Notes: generated by a model not told the origin, from the sequence alone. A stretch of DNA of 64,000 nt from Adiantum capillus-veneris (GCA_014529385.2 CM043970.1:65774996-65838995), one strand, 5' to 3'; numbered from the stretch's first letter, positions 23,407 through 38,699 are shown. Numbers and translations are program-made.

Positions 23407-24466
23407 AAATACATGGCATAAAAGTCAAAGTCGGGCAGCTAAGCCACTAAATGAGCGAGGCGTTAGTCCCAAAATCTTCATGTAATATTCTCTGTGGTCT
23501 AAGCGTCTTAGTTATTCTAGGCACTGCTCGAGCTAGAAGAGTTGAGTATAATTACCTTGTGTCGCTCACGCTGGTATAGGTGAGCATAAGAGTCGAAGTC
23601 ATTGTAGTATAGTGGTAAGTGAAAGAGGAAGTCCAAAAGACACTCACAATTCATCACAGTAAGGTAAGAGTGGAGAAGCTTCTACATCAAAAACCCTTCT
23701 TGGAAACATGGAAGCTATTGAGACATCCTTTGATGTCACATGTGCTACATTTGTTCTTTGAAGCACCCATCAACTCCATCTCTTACACTACATGATTTTG
23801 TTTGACAAATTTTCATATGCATATAGAGTGTCCCATAATTGGCACTTGCATTAGGCACTCTTCCTTTGTTTCTCCCAAGCACTCACCTTGCATGATAGGT
23901 ACTTCAAGTGGATTTTCTCAACTCCAATAAGAGCGTATACCAAAGTCACTTTTTTCCCACCGGGTTTTTTTCCTTTGGTCATCCAGGTTTTAAGACCCTA
24001 ATCTAGAAACCCTCATTATCAACTTCTTGTATATATTCCTTCTATATCAACAATAAGGAAATGGCTACCCAAACCAATCAACAACGACTTGGAGCAAAAA
24101 TATCAGGTCTCTATATGCTTATCAAGATCTTTTATCTCCTTCAAGGGCAAAAACAAAGATCCTTTAAAAAATGGCAATGGCCTACAACAACAAGCAATGA
24201 AAATTCCGCAGGAGAGTCATCAACAACAATCAAATGTAGCTCACACAGTGCAATACATGTTACCTATTGTGGAAAACTCAAATTGCAGTGGACATGGAAA
24301 GCAAACCCATCATAAAGTTAGCACCCCAAAGAGGCTCAGTTCTACAAACTCAAAAACATGAAAATCCCTCTTCATGGTGGCCAAGACTGGCAACAAAGAG
24401 GCGAATGCACAATAAGAAGAAAATTTGCCTCGAAAATCAAAGATCAAATCACATATCAACAACATG
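23407..24466 (+). other. G1 3' untranslated part
   Basis: Non-coding stretch between the tail coding region and the PPT repeats. A segment at about 23433-23472 (CGGGCAGCTAAGCC ... GAGGCGTTAGTCCC) faintly recalls the conserved post-coding block of Athila/Tat-type elements. It contains the tRNA-Asp-like fragment listed separately. Short open frames at 24061-24476 look incidental. Confidence 0.6.
23599..23621 (+). other. Embedded 5' half of tRNA-Asp
   Basis: Twenty-three bases match the 5' end of plant tRNA-Asp(GUC) as I know it, with a single difference (GTCA for GTCG). The exact core is TTGTAGTATAGTGGTAAGT, which covers the D arm and internal A box. The anticodon arm and 3' half do not follow, so it is not a tRNA gene. 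It is notable because the primer site of the same element is complementary to the other end of this tRNA. Confidence 0.65.
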
Positions 24467-24805
24467 GAAGATATGAATCACTCAAGGAAGGGGGGAGTGC
24501 CATCAATGACAAAGCTCTTCCATAGCTCAAGACAAACCTTGAAGACAAAGATTCATCGATAATGGAAAGACAAAGAATGTCATACAAAGACAATGGGCAA
24601 ACAATGATAACTTCAACAAAAAAGCTCCCAACAACAAAACATAAGGAGTTCCATATCGCTGAAGCTAATGAAGTATTGCAAGTCAATGACAAAGACAGAA
24701 ACATCAAAAGAACTCTTCACGGAAGATATGAATCACTCAAGGAAGGGGGGAGCATCATCAATGACAATTCACTTCACAAGCTGAAGTCCAACCTTGAAGA
24801 CAAAG
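24467..24805 (+). repeat. Direct repeats each carrying a PPT-like AAGGAAGGGGGGAG
   Basis: GGAAGATATGAATCACTCAA plus AGGAAGGGGGGAG occurs at about 24467 and again at about 24721. Each is followed by related sequence (CATCAATGACAA, then CCTTGAAGACAAAG). The purine tract is the same as the one next to the 3' LTR. Confidence 0.8.
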
Positions 24806-24861
24806 CTGAAGACAACCCTATGACAAGACTGCACAAGGTCGTGTCAAGGGACGACATGATT

Positions 24862-24879
24862 TAGGAAGGGGGGAATATT
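24862..24879 (+). other. Polypurine tract of G1
   Basis: AGGAAGGGGGGAATATT immediately precedes the TG of the 3' LTR. This is the expected plus-strand primer for reverse transcription. Confidence 0.75.
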
Positions 24880-25778
24880 TGATGACAGATCAAACAGGCG
24901 CCCAACTGGTTGGACACGTAGCCGGACACCACATTTGTACTCTATTAATTGTCCGAGCTAGTGTAGTGATACTCTATGTAAATCCTAATTCCAAAGTAGC
25001 AGGTCAATTCCATGAGTTGTAATACTGTCATGACAATTGTAAAGGTCCATGTAAACCAGCCATTGGCCATTTAGAATGCCCTAGGTATAAAGGTCAATAA
25101 CCTTAATGTGAAAGGAGGCTTATTTTTAGAAGAAGAAGGGAGCTCAAAAACGTACGCTGAAGCTACGAGCTGCTCCAACCTTGTAATCGATGCTACTAAT
25201 GAATGGGTAATCAGTTTTCAAATCTGAAACTTGCATTGTGTTCCTCTTTCTTTGCTCTTTCATTTTAGTGTAAGCATTGTCAGTTTTGTTGTGGTTCGCG
25301 ACTACGTGTCTATGAGTTGTAATTCCAGATTTGAATGCTTAAATCGTTGTTTTTAGTCGTTCTGACCATAGGAGAGTATTCCTAGACCATAGGGTGACAG
25401 TTCTGTTGTAGTTTTCAGGACCTTGTTCATGATGGATCATGATTTTGGTACTTTGTCGGATTGCAACCAGACTTGCTAGGATAGTGCCCCTAGGTGTCCT
25501 AGACCTCCTCCTAAAGTTTCGTTACATTTCGACTCCGTTCCAGTGTTTAAATGGCGTGATGACCTAGAGCTGTGAGAAAGGACACAGGAAGATTTCCCTG
25601 ATCATTGAGTGTTGGTTTGCTTGTTGAGCTAGTGTGTTTGCTTGTTGAGGTTCACTTCTTGAGATTGACGATCTCATAGAGTCTCCGTGCCCCATCTGAG
25701 TCACTTTCCCTGAGTATTGACATTATGTTAGTGCCAGAAAGCTATGCTGCAGACGTCCATTGCAGCGACCCGCTAACA
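24880..25778 (+). repeat. G1 3' LTR
   Basis: Partner of 13981-14892, with the same TG...CA ends and the conserved GGTATAAAGGTCAATAACC TATA region. It ends CGCTAACA and is followed by the interrupted flanking unit (TGAACTTACACC). Confidence 0.93.
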
Positions 25779-26584
<806 letters not shown>

Positions 26585-28469
26585 CTGTTTAATCTTAGAT
26601 AATAAGACATAATTGAACTTTTACATTCAAAAGATAGCTAGCAATGGAACAAAGAATAGATAAGTACAACATCAACTCAGTATTAGAATCATTTAAGTAC
26701 AATTTTTGTAGGAAAGAGGTCCTCTTTCAGTATACAGATAGTAAAAGAACTTCCCAAATCATAAGTGAGTGTTCCATCCAGTGTAGGACGGCTTTTCAAA
26801 GTTAAAAAAAACCTTCCAAGATAAGATAGAGTCCTTACCTGCATCCATCCAAACAAGACAAAAATTCAGTTAGCCTTGAATGTGTTTTACAAGTAATAAT
26901 GGACTATATCAGTTGTTATCCATGTCCATCTTACAAAACTTCTTTTAGAACCTTTTACAAGCTAAGTCCAAATTATAACCGGATATATATATTGTCTCTC
27001 ATTTACCTAAAAGAATCCCAGTGCTTCTAGTCCAAGAGAACTATTTTTCTTAGAAGGTAATCACCCCTTCTAATCCAAGTGTCAGACTTCCCCTCCTACG
27101 CCAAGTGATATGTTCCTCCCACAAAAAGAACAAACTACTTTAAATGCCAAATGAAAGAGGTTCCATCAATAGACAAGCCAAATTATTGTTTATCGAGTTT
27201 GTTCTATGTTTAGAACTGATAATGTTTATGTTTCAAATGGAGTCCAGTCCTTCCTAATTTCATAAGTCACAATCTCATAGCAAGGCACATGGTAGAGACC
27301 TTTAGCAGTATCCTAGCCCGTCCAACTGTTTAAAACCAAAAAGACAAGGTCAAGCTGTGAATGCAAATAGAGTATTGCATTGTCTTGCATCAATCAAGCT
27401 AATATCAAACAGGTCCATACATAGAATGCAACCGAGACATATTCCCTCCATGTTTACCATAAATATGCAACATTATTGTGTTCATGGGCAAAAACTACGG
27501 CCCAAAATTTCAATACGCCACCCCATACAGAGGGGTTTTACCATATCTCATAAGTGATAGACAATTCATGATACCCAGTTGTAGTAGTTGCAGTACCAAG
27601 TGAAAGAATTAATACACATCCGAGGTAAAACCCCCATCCCAAAGCTCCATCAAGTATTGATAGGATACTTTCCATACAAATGTCAAGCCAAGCGAGAGTC
27701 ACCGTATACTTACCTTCAACACCAATGTGTATACTTATCTTCAATATCAGTGGACTTTAGTTAACCCAGAATGGTGGGTTATACCAAGCTTAAAGCCACA
27801 GTGGTCTTGATGCCAAGCGTAATGGATAATTCCTACTCAAAAATTCAGTATGCCCAGTACCACATAGTCCCAGGGCTTTCGGTGCTAAAAAAGCCCAAAA
27901 ATAGTCCCCATTATTCATTAAAAAAAACGCAGCTTGACATGAAGTTATTGCCAATAAAACACTACTTTATGAAAGTCTGCAAACGTCATTATCTTGCAGA
28001 GGCTACATTAAATACCCAAGTTTACTGGTAATCTCAAGACCATATACCAAATGTTGGAACATAATTAAGTCTTGCTGCGCACAGCGACCATAAAATTTCG
28101 ACAGTAGGATGTGTTTTTTAAGACAGAAAACCAGTTTTCTTACAATAGTAGTAGTGATGATTGTCCCATTACCATGCCAATCATCCGACATCCATTAATA
28201 CTTACCTTGCTGTAATCGGCCAGAACCTAATGTATGTATAACTTTAAAGAAAACCAGTAAAGAAGTAAGCATGGGAAAGGAAAAAAACCTGAGAAACATG
28301 AGTAGTGAGCTCCATAATTTCGTGTTTGCAGCAAGCAATAGGTACTTTAGTTTAAACAAGACAGAACAACCTGGGCTAAGTGAGGGGCATATATGCACCC
28401 TCACCTGTTTATATAGAAGAAGGAGGAGGGACTACTAGTCCTATGTCATGAGCCGGATCCATAAGTGAG
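26585..28469. other. No gene recognised
   Basis: A/T-rich sequence of normal complexity. Several splice-donor-like CTTACC / ACTTACC words on the - strand (near 26834, 27710 and 28200) and short hydrophobic frames (for example 27538-27744, - strand) could be exon remnants. I cannot assemble or identify a protein, and no transposon end is visible. Confidence 0.4.
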
Positions 28470-28670
28470 CAGGGCCGCCTTCATGGAGTGTGTGTGTGTG
28501 GTTGCCTGTTAAGCGCGCAGATATCCATGAGTGGGAAGATCCACAATGGGAGTGGTAAGGTCGCCTTCATGGAGTGTGTGTGTGTGTGTGGTTGCCCTGT
28601 TAAGCATGCAGATATCCATGAGTGGGGAGATCCACAGTGGGACTGGTAAGGCCGCCTTCAAGGTGTGATA
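28470..28670. repeat. Tandem duplication (~108 bp, two copies) with TG tract
   Basis: GCCTTCATGGAGTGTGTGTG ... GCAGATATCCATGAGTGGG ... GATCCAC occurs twice, and a third partial start lies at about 28651 (GGCCGCCTTCAAGG). No coding potential is evident. Confidence 0.8.
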
Positions 28671-28859
28671 AAGAGGAACTCCAAAAAAGTAATCACGCTC
28701 AGCCACGCCAGAGGTAGTGATACTACACAACTCATATGTTAATTACAAGGGCTATGCCCCATGGTGCTAAAATATGGCAATGTTTTTAAGTAGAATCTCA
28801 AGTATTTAGGTAGCCCTGGTTAAAGAGTTGTGTGTATATGTTTACCATTGCCAGAAAAA

Positions 28860-29092
28860 ACTGCAGGTCTCGAAAGAGGGTCTAGGTCTAGGTGTGGTCT
28901 TTTTTGAGGTAAGCTAAAAAAAACCAAGAGTACTAAAGTAACACAGCGAGTGTGTGTGTGTTTATCATTCCCACAATTTATAAAAAACCACCCCCAATAG
29001 GTCCCGAACCAAGGGCTAGGTCTATGTGTGATCTTTTTAATTAAGCTAAAAAATTGTAAAAAAAGACCAAGAGTACTAAAGTAACACTGTGT
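28860..29092. repeat. Tandem duplication (~155 bp, two copies)
   Basis: The block GGTCTAGGTGTGGTCTTTTT ... AAGAGTACTAAAGTAACAC ... GTGTGTGT appears twice with moderate divergence. The second copy runs into the 2.9 kb direct repeat. Confidence 0.7.
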
Positions 29093-32052
<2,960 letters not shown>

Positions 32053-32079
32053 GGCCCTCCCCCAACCCTGATGAAGGTA

Positions 32080-32122
32080 CACTTGGTGGAGGATAGGCCA
32101 CCAAGTGGAGCTATCCTCTACC
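32080..32122 (-). other. Overlapping alternative hairpins after the PLE-1 RT
   Basis: CACTTGGTGG (32080-32089) pairs with CCACCAAGTG (32098-32107). GGTGGAGGATAG (32085-32096) pairs with CTATCCTCTACC (32111-32122) with one mismatch. The arms overlap, so only one can form at a time. The same arrangement with unrelated sequence follows PLE-2. Confidence 0.7.
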
Positions 32123-32350
32123 ATTCGTTGGTTTAATGTACTGATGGTAAACCTAATGCGTGGAAACTGATTTCTCTCAATGAAACTAGTAATACATGTA
32201 ATTATTTTCTTTTTTTTGAAACCGTTTTCTACAAACATATAAGAGAATAATTTATTTAAATCCGTTACCGCATATGCTTCTTGGGATGCATTATATAATA
32301 AGGGAAGAACTTGTGATATGCAAACATTATATGCCATCTTTTTTGGTCGA

Positions 32351-35300
32351 TTATACTGGCTGCATGAATAATGACACATTAGGGCATGGTACTTTGTATT
32401 TTTTCCATGGAGTGTATGTTATATACTCACCTTCCATTGATTCGCACAACTGGATGTGTGTGTTTAAATATGTGGTTTGATTTGTCTTGTGTGTGGCTTT
32501 AATCCCAATAATGTCCAAAGGGTAAATTGTAAAGGTGTCCTCTTGGGACAGGGTTTTTTTGTGATTTAGACATTGTGAAATGACAGGAATATTAGCAAAT
32601 AACAAATCATCCATAAAAATGCCGTCGTCATATCAAATCTGATAAGCCTGGATAGTTTCTTTATGTATTCAACATCATACCAAGCCAAATACAAATTACA
32701 TGATAATGGAGAACAGCTATATCCCATTGGGATACCTTTTTCTTGGTGATAAATGTGCTTACCTAATTGGGTAAAGCAATTATCAAGAGCAAACTCATTG
32801 ATGTTATGCAAATACTCAAATGTCCAGACAACTTCTCTTTTCTTTTTAGTGAGCACAATCCGCTTGCAATTGTTCTTAAACCCAAGATAATTCATACCCT
32901 TGATGAGTCTAATAATGTGGTCTAGTACCTCAAGAAGTCCATGCGTGCCTTTGTGAGGGATAGCTTCATAATAGGATGTTATATCAAAGGACTGAATGCT
33001 TGTAATACGTTTTTTAGATTAATCAAAAATCATACTGATTATTAATCCAATACCCGTTGGTTTGTGTCCAAGAGATCATTTGTAGTTTTTTATGTGTGAT
33101 TTCGGTGTACTCTTCAAATCCTTGTATTACGCTTTTGAGTATTTTGGTGATCATAGTCGTGGCGGGAGTGAATACACAATTATGCGCATTAGTGATCCAT
33201 CTGAAATCCATTTTATGGATTTTAAAATTCCCCATAAGATAAGGGAGAGAGAACACAGCTGGTGAGGCTCTAATCTAATTTCATGGGTATATGATCCTAT
33301 AGCTTGGCAAATTTCCTCTTCTTCTGAAGAAAGAAGACGGAATTCAGGGCTTTCCAGTCGTCTCCTTGCCGCTAATTGTATAAGTTTTTTACATATGAAA
33401 CGGGAGTTTGAGTTGATTTGTCAAGTCTGCATATGAATAGATATTGTAAAATATAATTTATTTCATTCATTAGGTCTGTGTTTCATTAGGTCTGTGTTTT
33501 TGTACTAGGGAGTTTGGTTTTGCCTGTAGAAGGGAAATTTTTGGGAAAATATTTCATTAACCGATCCCTGGATATAATTGTAATGTGATTTACTATCTTC
33601 ACACCCTAGAAGGATACATAAGGTTTCCCATACTTTGCCAAGTTCTTTTTCTACCGACTTAGGGTTTATTGGTACTAATGGTATGTGATTTAACCCTTTC
33701 TTGATAAATTCTTGGAATGTTTTATGTCTAGCTATGCTAGGGTTAGTGGTGATCACATGTTTCCCAAATGGTTCAAAATCAGCTAAAAAGTTGGAAAACC
33801 TCTTATGAGTCAAACAACCACATGGTTGTGATGCATCAAATTCCTAGGCAAACACCGCAGACGGTTTATAGAGGGTATGGTTCAAGTTTCGGGTATATTT
33901 CCACCCAAAGCAAATCCTCATTTTAGATATGTCTTTGTTGATATGAAAATCATTTATAAGTGCTTGAAAAAACTTATGAGGATTAATAAAGTCCATAAAT
34001 TTGTTACAAAACAATATATGAAAAAATCTTCCATGCATCTTAACATTGCGTTCAAAGTGTAATAATCCATTATTTCTTGTATGAAGTAAATGTACCTAAT
34101 CCTCAGAAGTTGGGTATTCAAGTGCTTTGGGAGTATCACCATAGTCCTCTGATCCTCTAAATTGCCTTCGCCTCTTGCTTGTTGACGTCATGCTTCTTGG
34201 TGTGTGTGTAATCTTCTTTAGCTGCTCCTTGCCTTTGGGTGGTTTAAGTAGGGTTTCGATTGTGTTGGAAACAGGTGTGTTGTGTAGCTTTTGAAGAAGT
34301 GGAGTCCCAGGTGTGTATAGGACCAATCCCTTGGCTGCTTCTAGCATGTACTCATGAAACTGATAGTAGATGATTACTGCTTGCCTTAATTCAATCGAAA
34401 ATGAGGCCACCCATGCAATAAAGGCATAAACCTAGGCGGGTCCCGATGAAAATTGAAAAAACTTTGGTAGATTCTGGAATACGTACCACAAAAATTGATC
34501 AAACCAAATAATTGATGACGAACAATTGGATTTTGGATCCACCCTTTTGCATCGACATTTTAAGAAGGGTCGATAGGAATTCCAACAGTTTCTCAAAAAC
34601 CGTTTTTGATTCCTTGCTCTGTCCGTAAGAGAGAGCCCCTTGGTGCGAGCAATGATTGAAGAGCTTGGACACTTTTTTCCATCGACATTGGATAATTTGA
34701 CCTGTTTAAGTTCGAAGAGAACATCTTGTGCCAAAAGATGATTGGAATGTAAGGCTAAGGTTTTACATTGCTCGACGATGTCTGTGGGAATACTACACAA
34801 CAACCCTAGAGAGGAAATTGTAAAAGGTGCCCGATGGTTCAAAATTTCATAATCCCAAAGTTTGTGCTCAAGCCTAATAGCATCTAGCTCCACTTTCCTG
34901 GGTGGTAGAAAAGGAATAACCTCTGAAAATAGTTTAGAAACCGCTCTTTCCGGGGCTATACAGTTTGCATCGGCCAAAAAATTGAGGGCTTCCTTCTCTT
35001 GTTCTTCCAGAAGGTCAAGATCAAGAAGGGGATTGATAACCTTTTCTGAGTGTTTGATTTCTATAGGTACGGCAAGAAGGTTATTGATAGAATATAGCTT
35101 GTTCACAATAGTGGGCAGAGATGTAAAGTAAAAATCAAGATCAGAACTATCTTGTGCATCAATAATGGGAAGCTTAGCTAAGAGAGTATTGAAGGCCTCT
35201 AGAAGCTTATCTTTATCTTTTCTAGAAAGAATTGGTAGGGAAAGCCAGTCATTAATAGAAGTTGTGTTTAACACTGATAAAGAGTGGGTGTGTATGGCTT

Positions 35301-35373
35301 GTTTCTCAAAATCTAGCAACTTTTTGTGGAATTCTACACCTTTGAAACAAGACAGTATACACTGGGTCCCCAC
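32351..35373 (-). pseudogene. PLE-1 polyprotein: unknown N-terminus + Penelope-type RT, broken
   Basis: A single frame runs from 35373 to 33505 with stops at 34432-34434, 34096-34098 and about 33844, followed by frameshifts. The first 313 codons are unrecognised, with acidic and Leu-rich stretches (LLDLDLLEEQEKEALNFLA). Next come the pre-RT block shared with PLE-2 (GWKYTRNLNHTLY, about 33905; FGKHVITTNPSIARHK, about 33760), the Penelope signature with NFKIHK (about 33225), RT motif A (SFDITSYYEAIPH, about 32985), motif B (KGIPMGYSCSPLSCNLYLA, about 32730) and motif C as FMDDLLFAN (about 32615) in another frame. The thumb-side remainder ends near 32351. HV-T..LSI-type and K-HK motifs are characteristic of Penelope-like proteins. 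Confidence 0.85.
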
Positions 35374-35538
35374 CGGAGGAATAGGAATTCCTTCTTCTGT
35401 TCCATATCCCAGACGGGTGAGAGATGGAATCCAAAAAGCCTGACTAAAGCAAAAATGACTAAACCATCATTTATCCTATACCAATACTAAGTTTTCTCAG
35501 TATATGATAGATACCCGACCAAAGGTATCTTGGGAAAA

Positions 35539-38436
35539 TTGTGTGTGTGTTTGATTGAAAAATCCCATCACTTAGAATCATATACTGAGAGAACTTAAAT
35601 ACTGTTTGTACTTATCTTCTGGTTACAACAAAGAAAAGTAGAACTTTTTTTAAAATATAAAAAATTTTACAAGATCCTTCGGTACATAAAAAATATAGGA
35701 GCTTTAAGCCGGAACTCCTATCAGATGAAAGCAGGGATCTTTACCTGCCAACCAACCACAAGTACAATCAATTAGAATTAATTTGCACCAAATGGGTGAC
35801 AAGTATATCAAGAAATCCCCACTGCTTGTTATCGCTGTCACACCCTGAAGCCCAACCCTACTCCTAGGTATATTTGACATTTTCTTTTGCTCGTCTATGT
35901 AGGTCTCGATTACGGTCTGTGAAATTTCGTATAGGTTTACAAGGTTTGGAAATGGGGTCTCTAATTGCTAATGGCTTGGTTTGATTATTCCCTTTGTGTG
36001 CTGCCATGAGCTTGTCCCGAATCCTTTGTAGCTTAAATATATCACGAGTGACACTCATCCTAGCCGTCTGCCGGTACCCCTGTTTGTCATCAATGATTAT
36101 GAGTTTAGCATTCTTTAGAGACTATACTATGCGTTTCTATAGGGGCAACACTATCGTTATGGTATATAAGAAGGCGTTCTAATCTATAAGTACTCTTGAT
36201 TTTTTGAAAATTTTGGCAGCATTGTGTTTGTAAAATCGTTTATTTTATTAAAAAAACCCATATTCCAAACAAGACCGACATTTGTCTCTACTAGAAGTGT
36301 CGTATACACTAAATCCTTGATTCATACATTACAAACATTACCTCTAAGGTTTTCTGTACCCGTTCCTGTATGTTGCCTTAGGGGAAACCTTTTTATGGTT
36401 TTAAAACTAGTACATCTTTCGATCATTTTTGTGACAATTTTGCAAGAAAAAAACTTTATTTACACAATGACATGGTCTTTACATAATGACATTGTCCTAG
36501 TCTGAGGTTATCCTAGCTCTTTATGCCAATTATTGCTACTTTTTTATGTCCGATAGTGCTTTCAAGACAACTCAAGAAAAAAAATTTACTCTTATTATTT
36601 TTTGAAAAAAACATACTCAAAGCTTTCAAAAGCAGTTCACCTGGTTGTTGCTTGTAGTAGACATCTTGGAGTGCTCCTTTTTTGCCTTTGGATGCCCAAG
36701 GTATTGTTCTCCTTGAGACTGTTGCCTTGTCATAGGGCCATATGTACAAAAATTAGTCGGCTATACATACTTTTTAGTTTAGGTATACTATATACCCGTT
36801 TTTATGCCCAATCGCTGCGTAATTGCGTTGATGCACGCATGCCATATGCACAAGTATGCAAAAAACCGGAGTGTGGATGTATTCCTTGTGCCTAATGTGT
36901 GTTATTTACATGCATATGTGGTGTACTTGTTAAAAATTGTACTTGAAAACATGCTACTGCTATACCATGCATGTACATATATGCATTCCCTGCTAGTGTT
37001 TACCCGTATTGCTCGCCAGTAGGCAAATCGTTGTCCTTCATCGGGAGAGTTTAGTGTGTGATAGAGTTCTTTTTTCATGCTTGTGCATTTATCCGAGTAC
37101 TTTTCTTTGTGAAAACACGTTAGGTGAAGGTGAGTGCAGAGAGAGTAGTCCTATACTTTAGAAAACCATTATGTGAGAACACTGTGTACAAGGGATTTGA
37201 AACAGTAGTATGGTTTAATGTATATTGACTAAAAAATTGCACAGAAATGCAATTTTACCTTCTCTGCAATATTCCCAGCTTGGCAAAATGTCCTTGCGTT
37301 TAGGAAACGGTGTTGCTTTTGGGGTTGATGGTGTAGCGTTTGCGCAACGAGAGCCGAAGTGTATTGCCTTCCTAGGTGGAACGGCTACTCCAATTACATG
37401 CAGTGCAAGTGAAGGCTACTGTGGTGTGGTGAAATTTCCTGTGAGGATTCGCTTCAGCATGCCTTTGCGAGGCTTTAGTTTTATAGAGTGGTCAAGTCCG
37501 GTGCTTAAAGGTAGTCGCTTAGCTATGCCAGCTGCAGTGAAAACGCGCCAGGGGCGGATACGATGCTCTTATTAAGAGGCTTGCTACTTTTAGCAAGGTT
37601 GCAGGTTGCCAGTTTTGCCAGGCTTTAAAAAATACGTACCCTTTGTTTTAGAATTTATCTAATTGGCTTGGTGTCTTTACACTAAGTAGGCATTGTTATT
37701 TATTTGTTCCATTCCACTCGTTTAGACTAGTACATACCCCTGTTGTAAAAAAAAGGGGGGGGGAAATGAAATTTGAGAAAAAAGGATCCCATAATGCCAT
37801 TGAGTCCTTATGATAAGCATGTATTTTTTCCATAGAGTGCATATTTACAGAAACTTGACAATTTGAAGGATGCGAACACGCATCTGGGACAACAGTTACA
37901 AAGTAAGAAACTAAAAAATAGGAAGGGTTCTTGCTTGAATTTTCTATCCACCTACTCAGTTGTGTGTCTTGGCCTTTCGACTACTCCTCTACCAAAGATG
38001 TTGTATGTGTCATAAAAACATCTTGTTAATAGAAATGACGTCTTGTTACCATGTTGGCATGTGCGTGTTATTGGGTTGTATGTCCTATGCATCATTATGT
38101 TCCATGTATTGTGTGCCTTTGTGTGTGTGTGTGTATACCGAACCATGTGTTTAGATTTTAAAACTGCAAGAATTAAGTGAGTATGACTAAATTATAGCCG
38201 ATAAAAAAATGGGCCATACTGTGTCAAATCATATACCAAGGGGTTGACCATGTAGGTCTAAGTGCGTGGTATGCCAGTGCGTGTTCAATAAAGTGTGCGT
38301 GTGTGTGAGAGAAAGAGACAGAGATAGAGAGAGATAGAAAGAGAGAGAGAGAGAGAGAAAGAAACATGTGTGATCCAAGAAGTGGGAAAGAGTAAGTGTG
38401 TTCCATAAAATGTGTGTGTGTGTGTGTGTGTGTGTA
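35539..38436. repeat. 2.9 kb direct repeat, right copy (3' of PLE-2)
   Basis: Partner of 29093-32052 in the same orientation. A plus-strand frame at 37225-37575 is open here but broken in the left copy; its product is unrecognised. The distance between repeat starts is about 6.45 kb. Confidence 0.88.
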
Positions 38437-38454
38437 CCTGCCCTAACCCAGGCG

Positions 38455-38503
38455 CCATACACAATGGGTTGGTAGTAGGCCCATTGTGTATGGGCCTACT
38501 ACC
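38455..38503 (-). other. Overlapping alternative hairpins after the PLE-2 RT
   Basis: CCATACACAATGGG (38455-38468) is a perfect 14-bp match to CCCATTGTGTATGG (38480-38493). GGTAGTAGGCCCAT (38471-38484) perfectly matches ATGGGCCTACTACC (38490-38503). The second arm of each helix overlaps an arm of the other, so the structures exclude each other. Confidence 0.8.
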
Positions 38504-38699
38504 TTATTAGGGAAATGAGATTCTCTTGTTTAAAGTGTAACCCAGGCCAACCATGCTAGGTGAGAGACTGTGTAATAATGTTGCAAACCTGGTTTCTATT
38601 AAACCCGTTAAGGCAATACTTTCCGATTAGTAGATTAACCTCCTCCCAGGCAAGTAAAGAATTAGAGGAAGAATAGAAAATTAAGTGTAGCAGGCTGAT

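Larger units (their letters stand above)
13981..25778 (+). mobile_element. LTR retrotransposon G1 (Ty3/gypsy type, gag-protease only)
   Basis: An 11.8 kb element bounded by two similar direct repeats of 912 and 899 bp, both starting TGATGACAG and ending CGCTAACA. The order is LTR, tRNA-Asp-like primer site, 2.8 kb leader with iterated palindromes, gag with zinc knuckles, retropepsin, a repetitive tail coding region, a 1 kb 3' untranslated part, purine tract and LTR. I find no RT, RNase H or integrase between the protease and the 3' LTR, so it looks non-autonomous. G2 at 58.6-64 kb is homologous in Gag and protease and does continue into RT. A clean 5-bp target duplication is not evident (CAGTT on the left, TGAAC on the right). 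Confidence 0.9.
32053..35538 (-). mobile_element. Penelope-like retroelement PLE-1
   Basis: The region between the two 2.9 kb repeats. It encodes, on the - strand, a long unknown N-terminal segment and a Penelope-type RT with conserved RT motifs, all broken. Downstream of the RT come alternative hairpins and then the shared repeat. No GIY-YIG endonuclease is visible, so it resembles the endonuclease-deficient Penelope-like group. This is tentative, because the downstream repeat is long and its frames are decayed. Confidence 0.8.

Noticed and set aside
23599-23670. Complete tRNA-Asp gene
   Set aside because: Homology stops after the D arm; anticodon and T arms are absent.
13981-25778. CRISPR-like array reading of the regularly spaced palindromes in 15.4-17.3 kb
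   Set aside because: Repeats are 20-bp palindromes in ~280-bp decayed tandem units of a plant retrotransposon; spacing and context do not fit CRISPR.
26585-28469. Multi-exon host gene on the - strand
   Set aside because: Donor-like words occur, but no consistent exons or recognisable protein could be assembled by eye.
32067-32075. CTGATGA, which could be a hammerhead ribozyme core as found in Penelope-like elements
   Set aside because: No GAAA and no proper stem II/III follow at the needed distance; the surrounding inverted repeats form other hairpins. Elsewhere in 28-41 kb I found no better candidate.
34862-35131. Plus-strand frames opposite PLE-1
   Set aside because: Shadow of the - strand coding region with Ser/Arg-rich composition.
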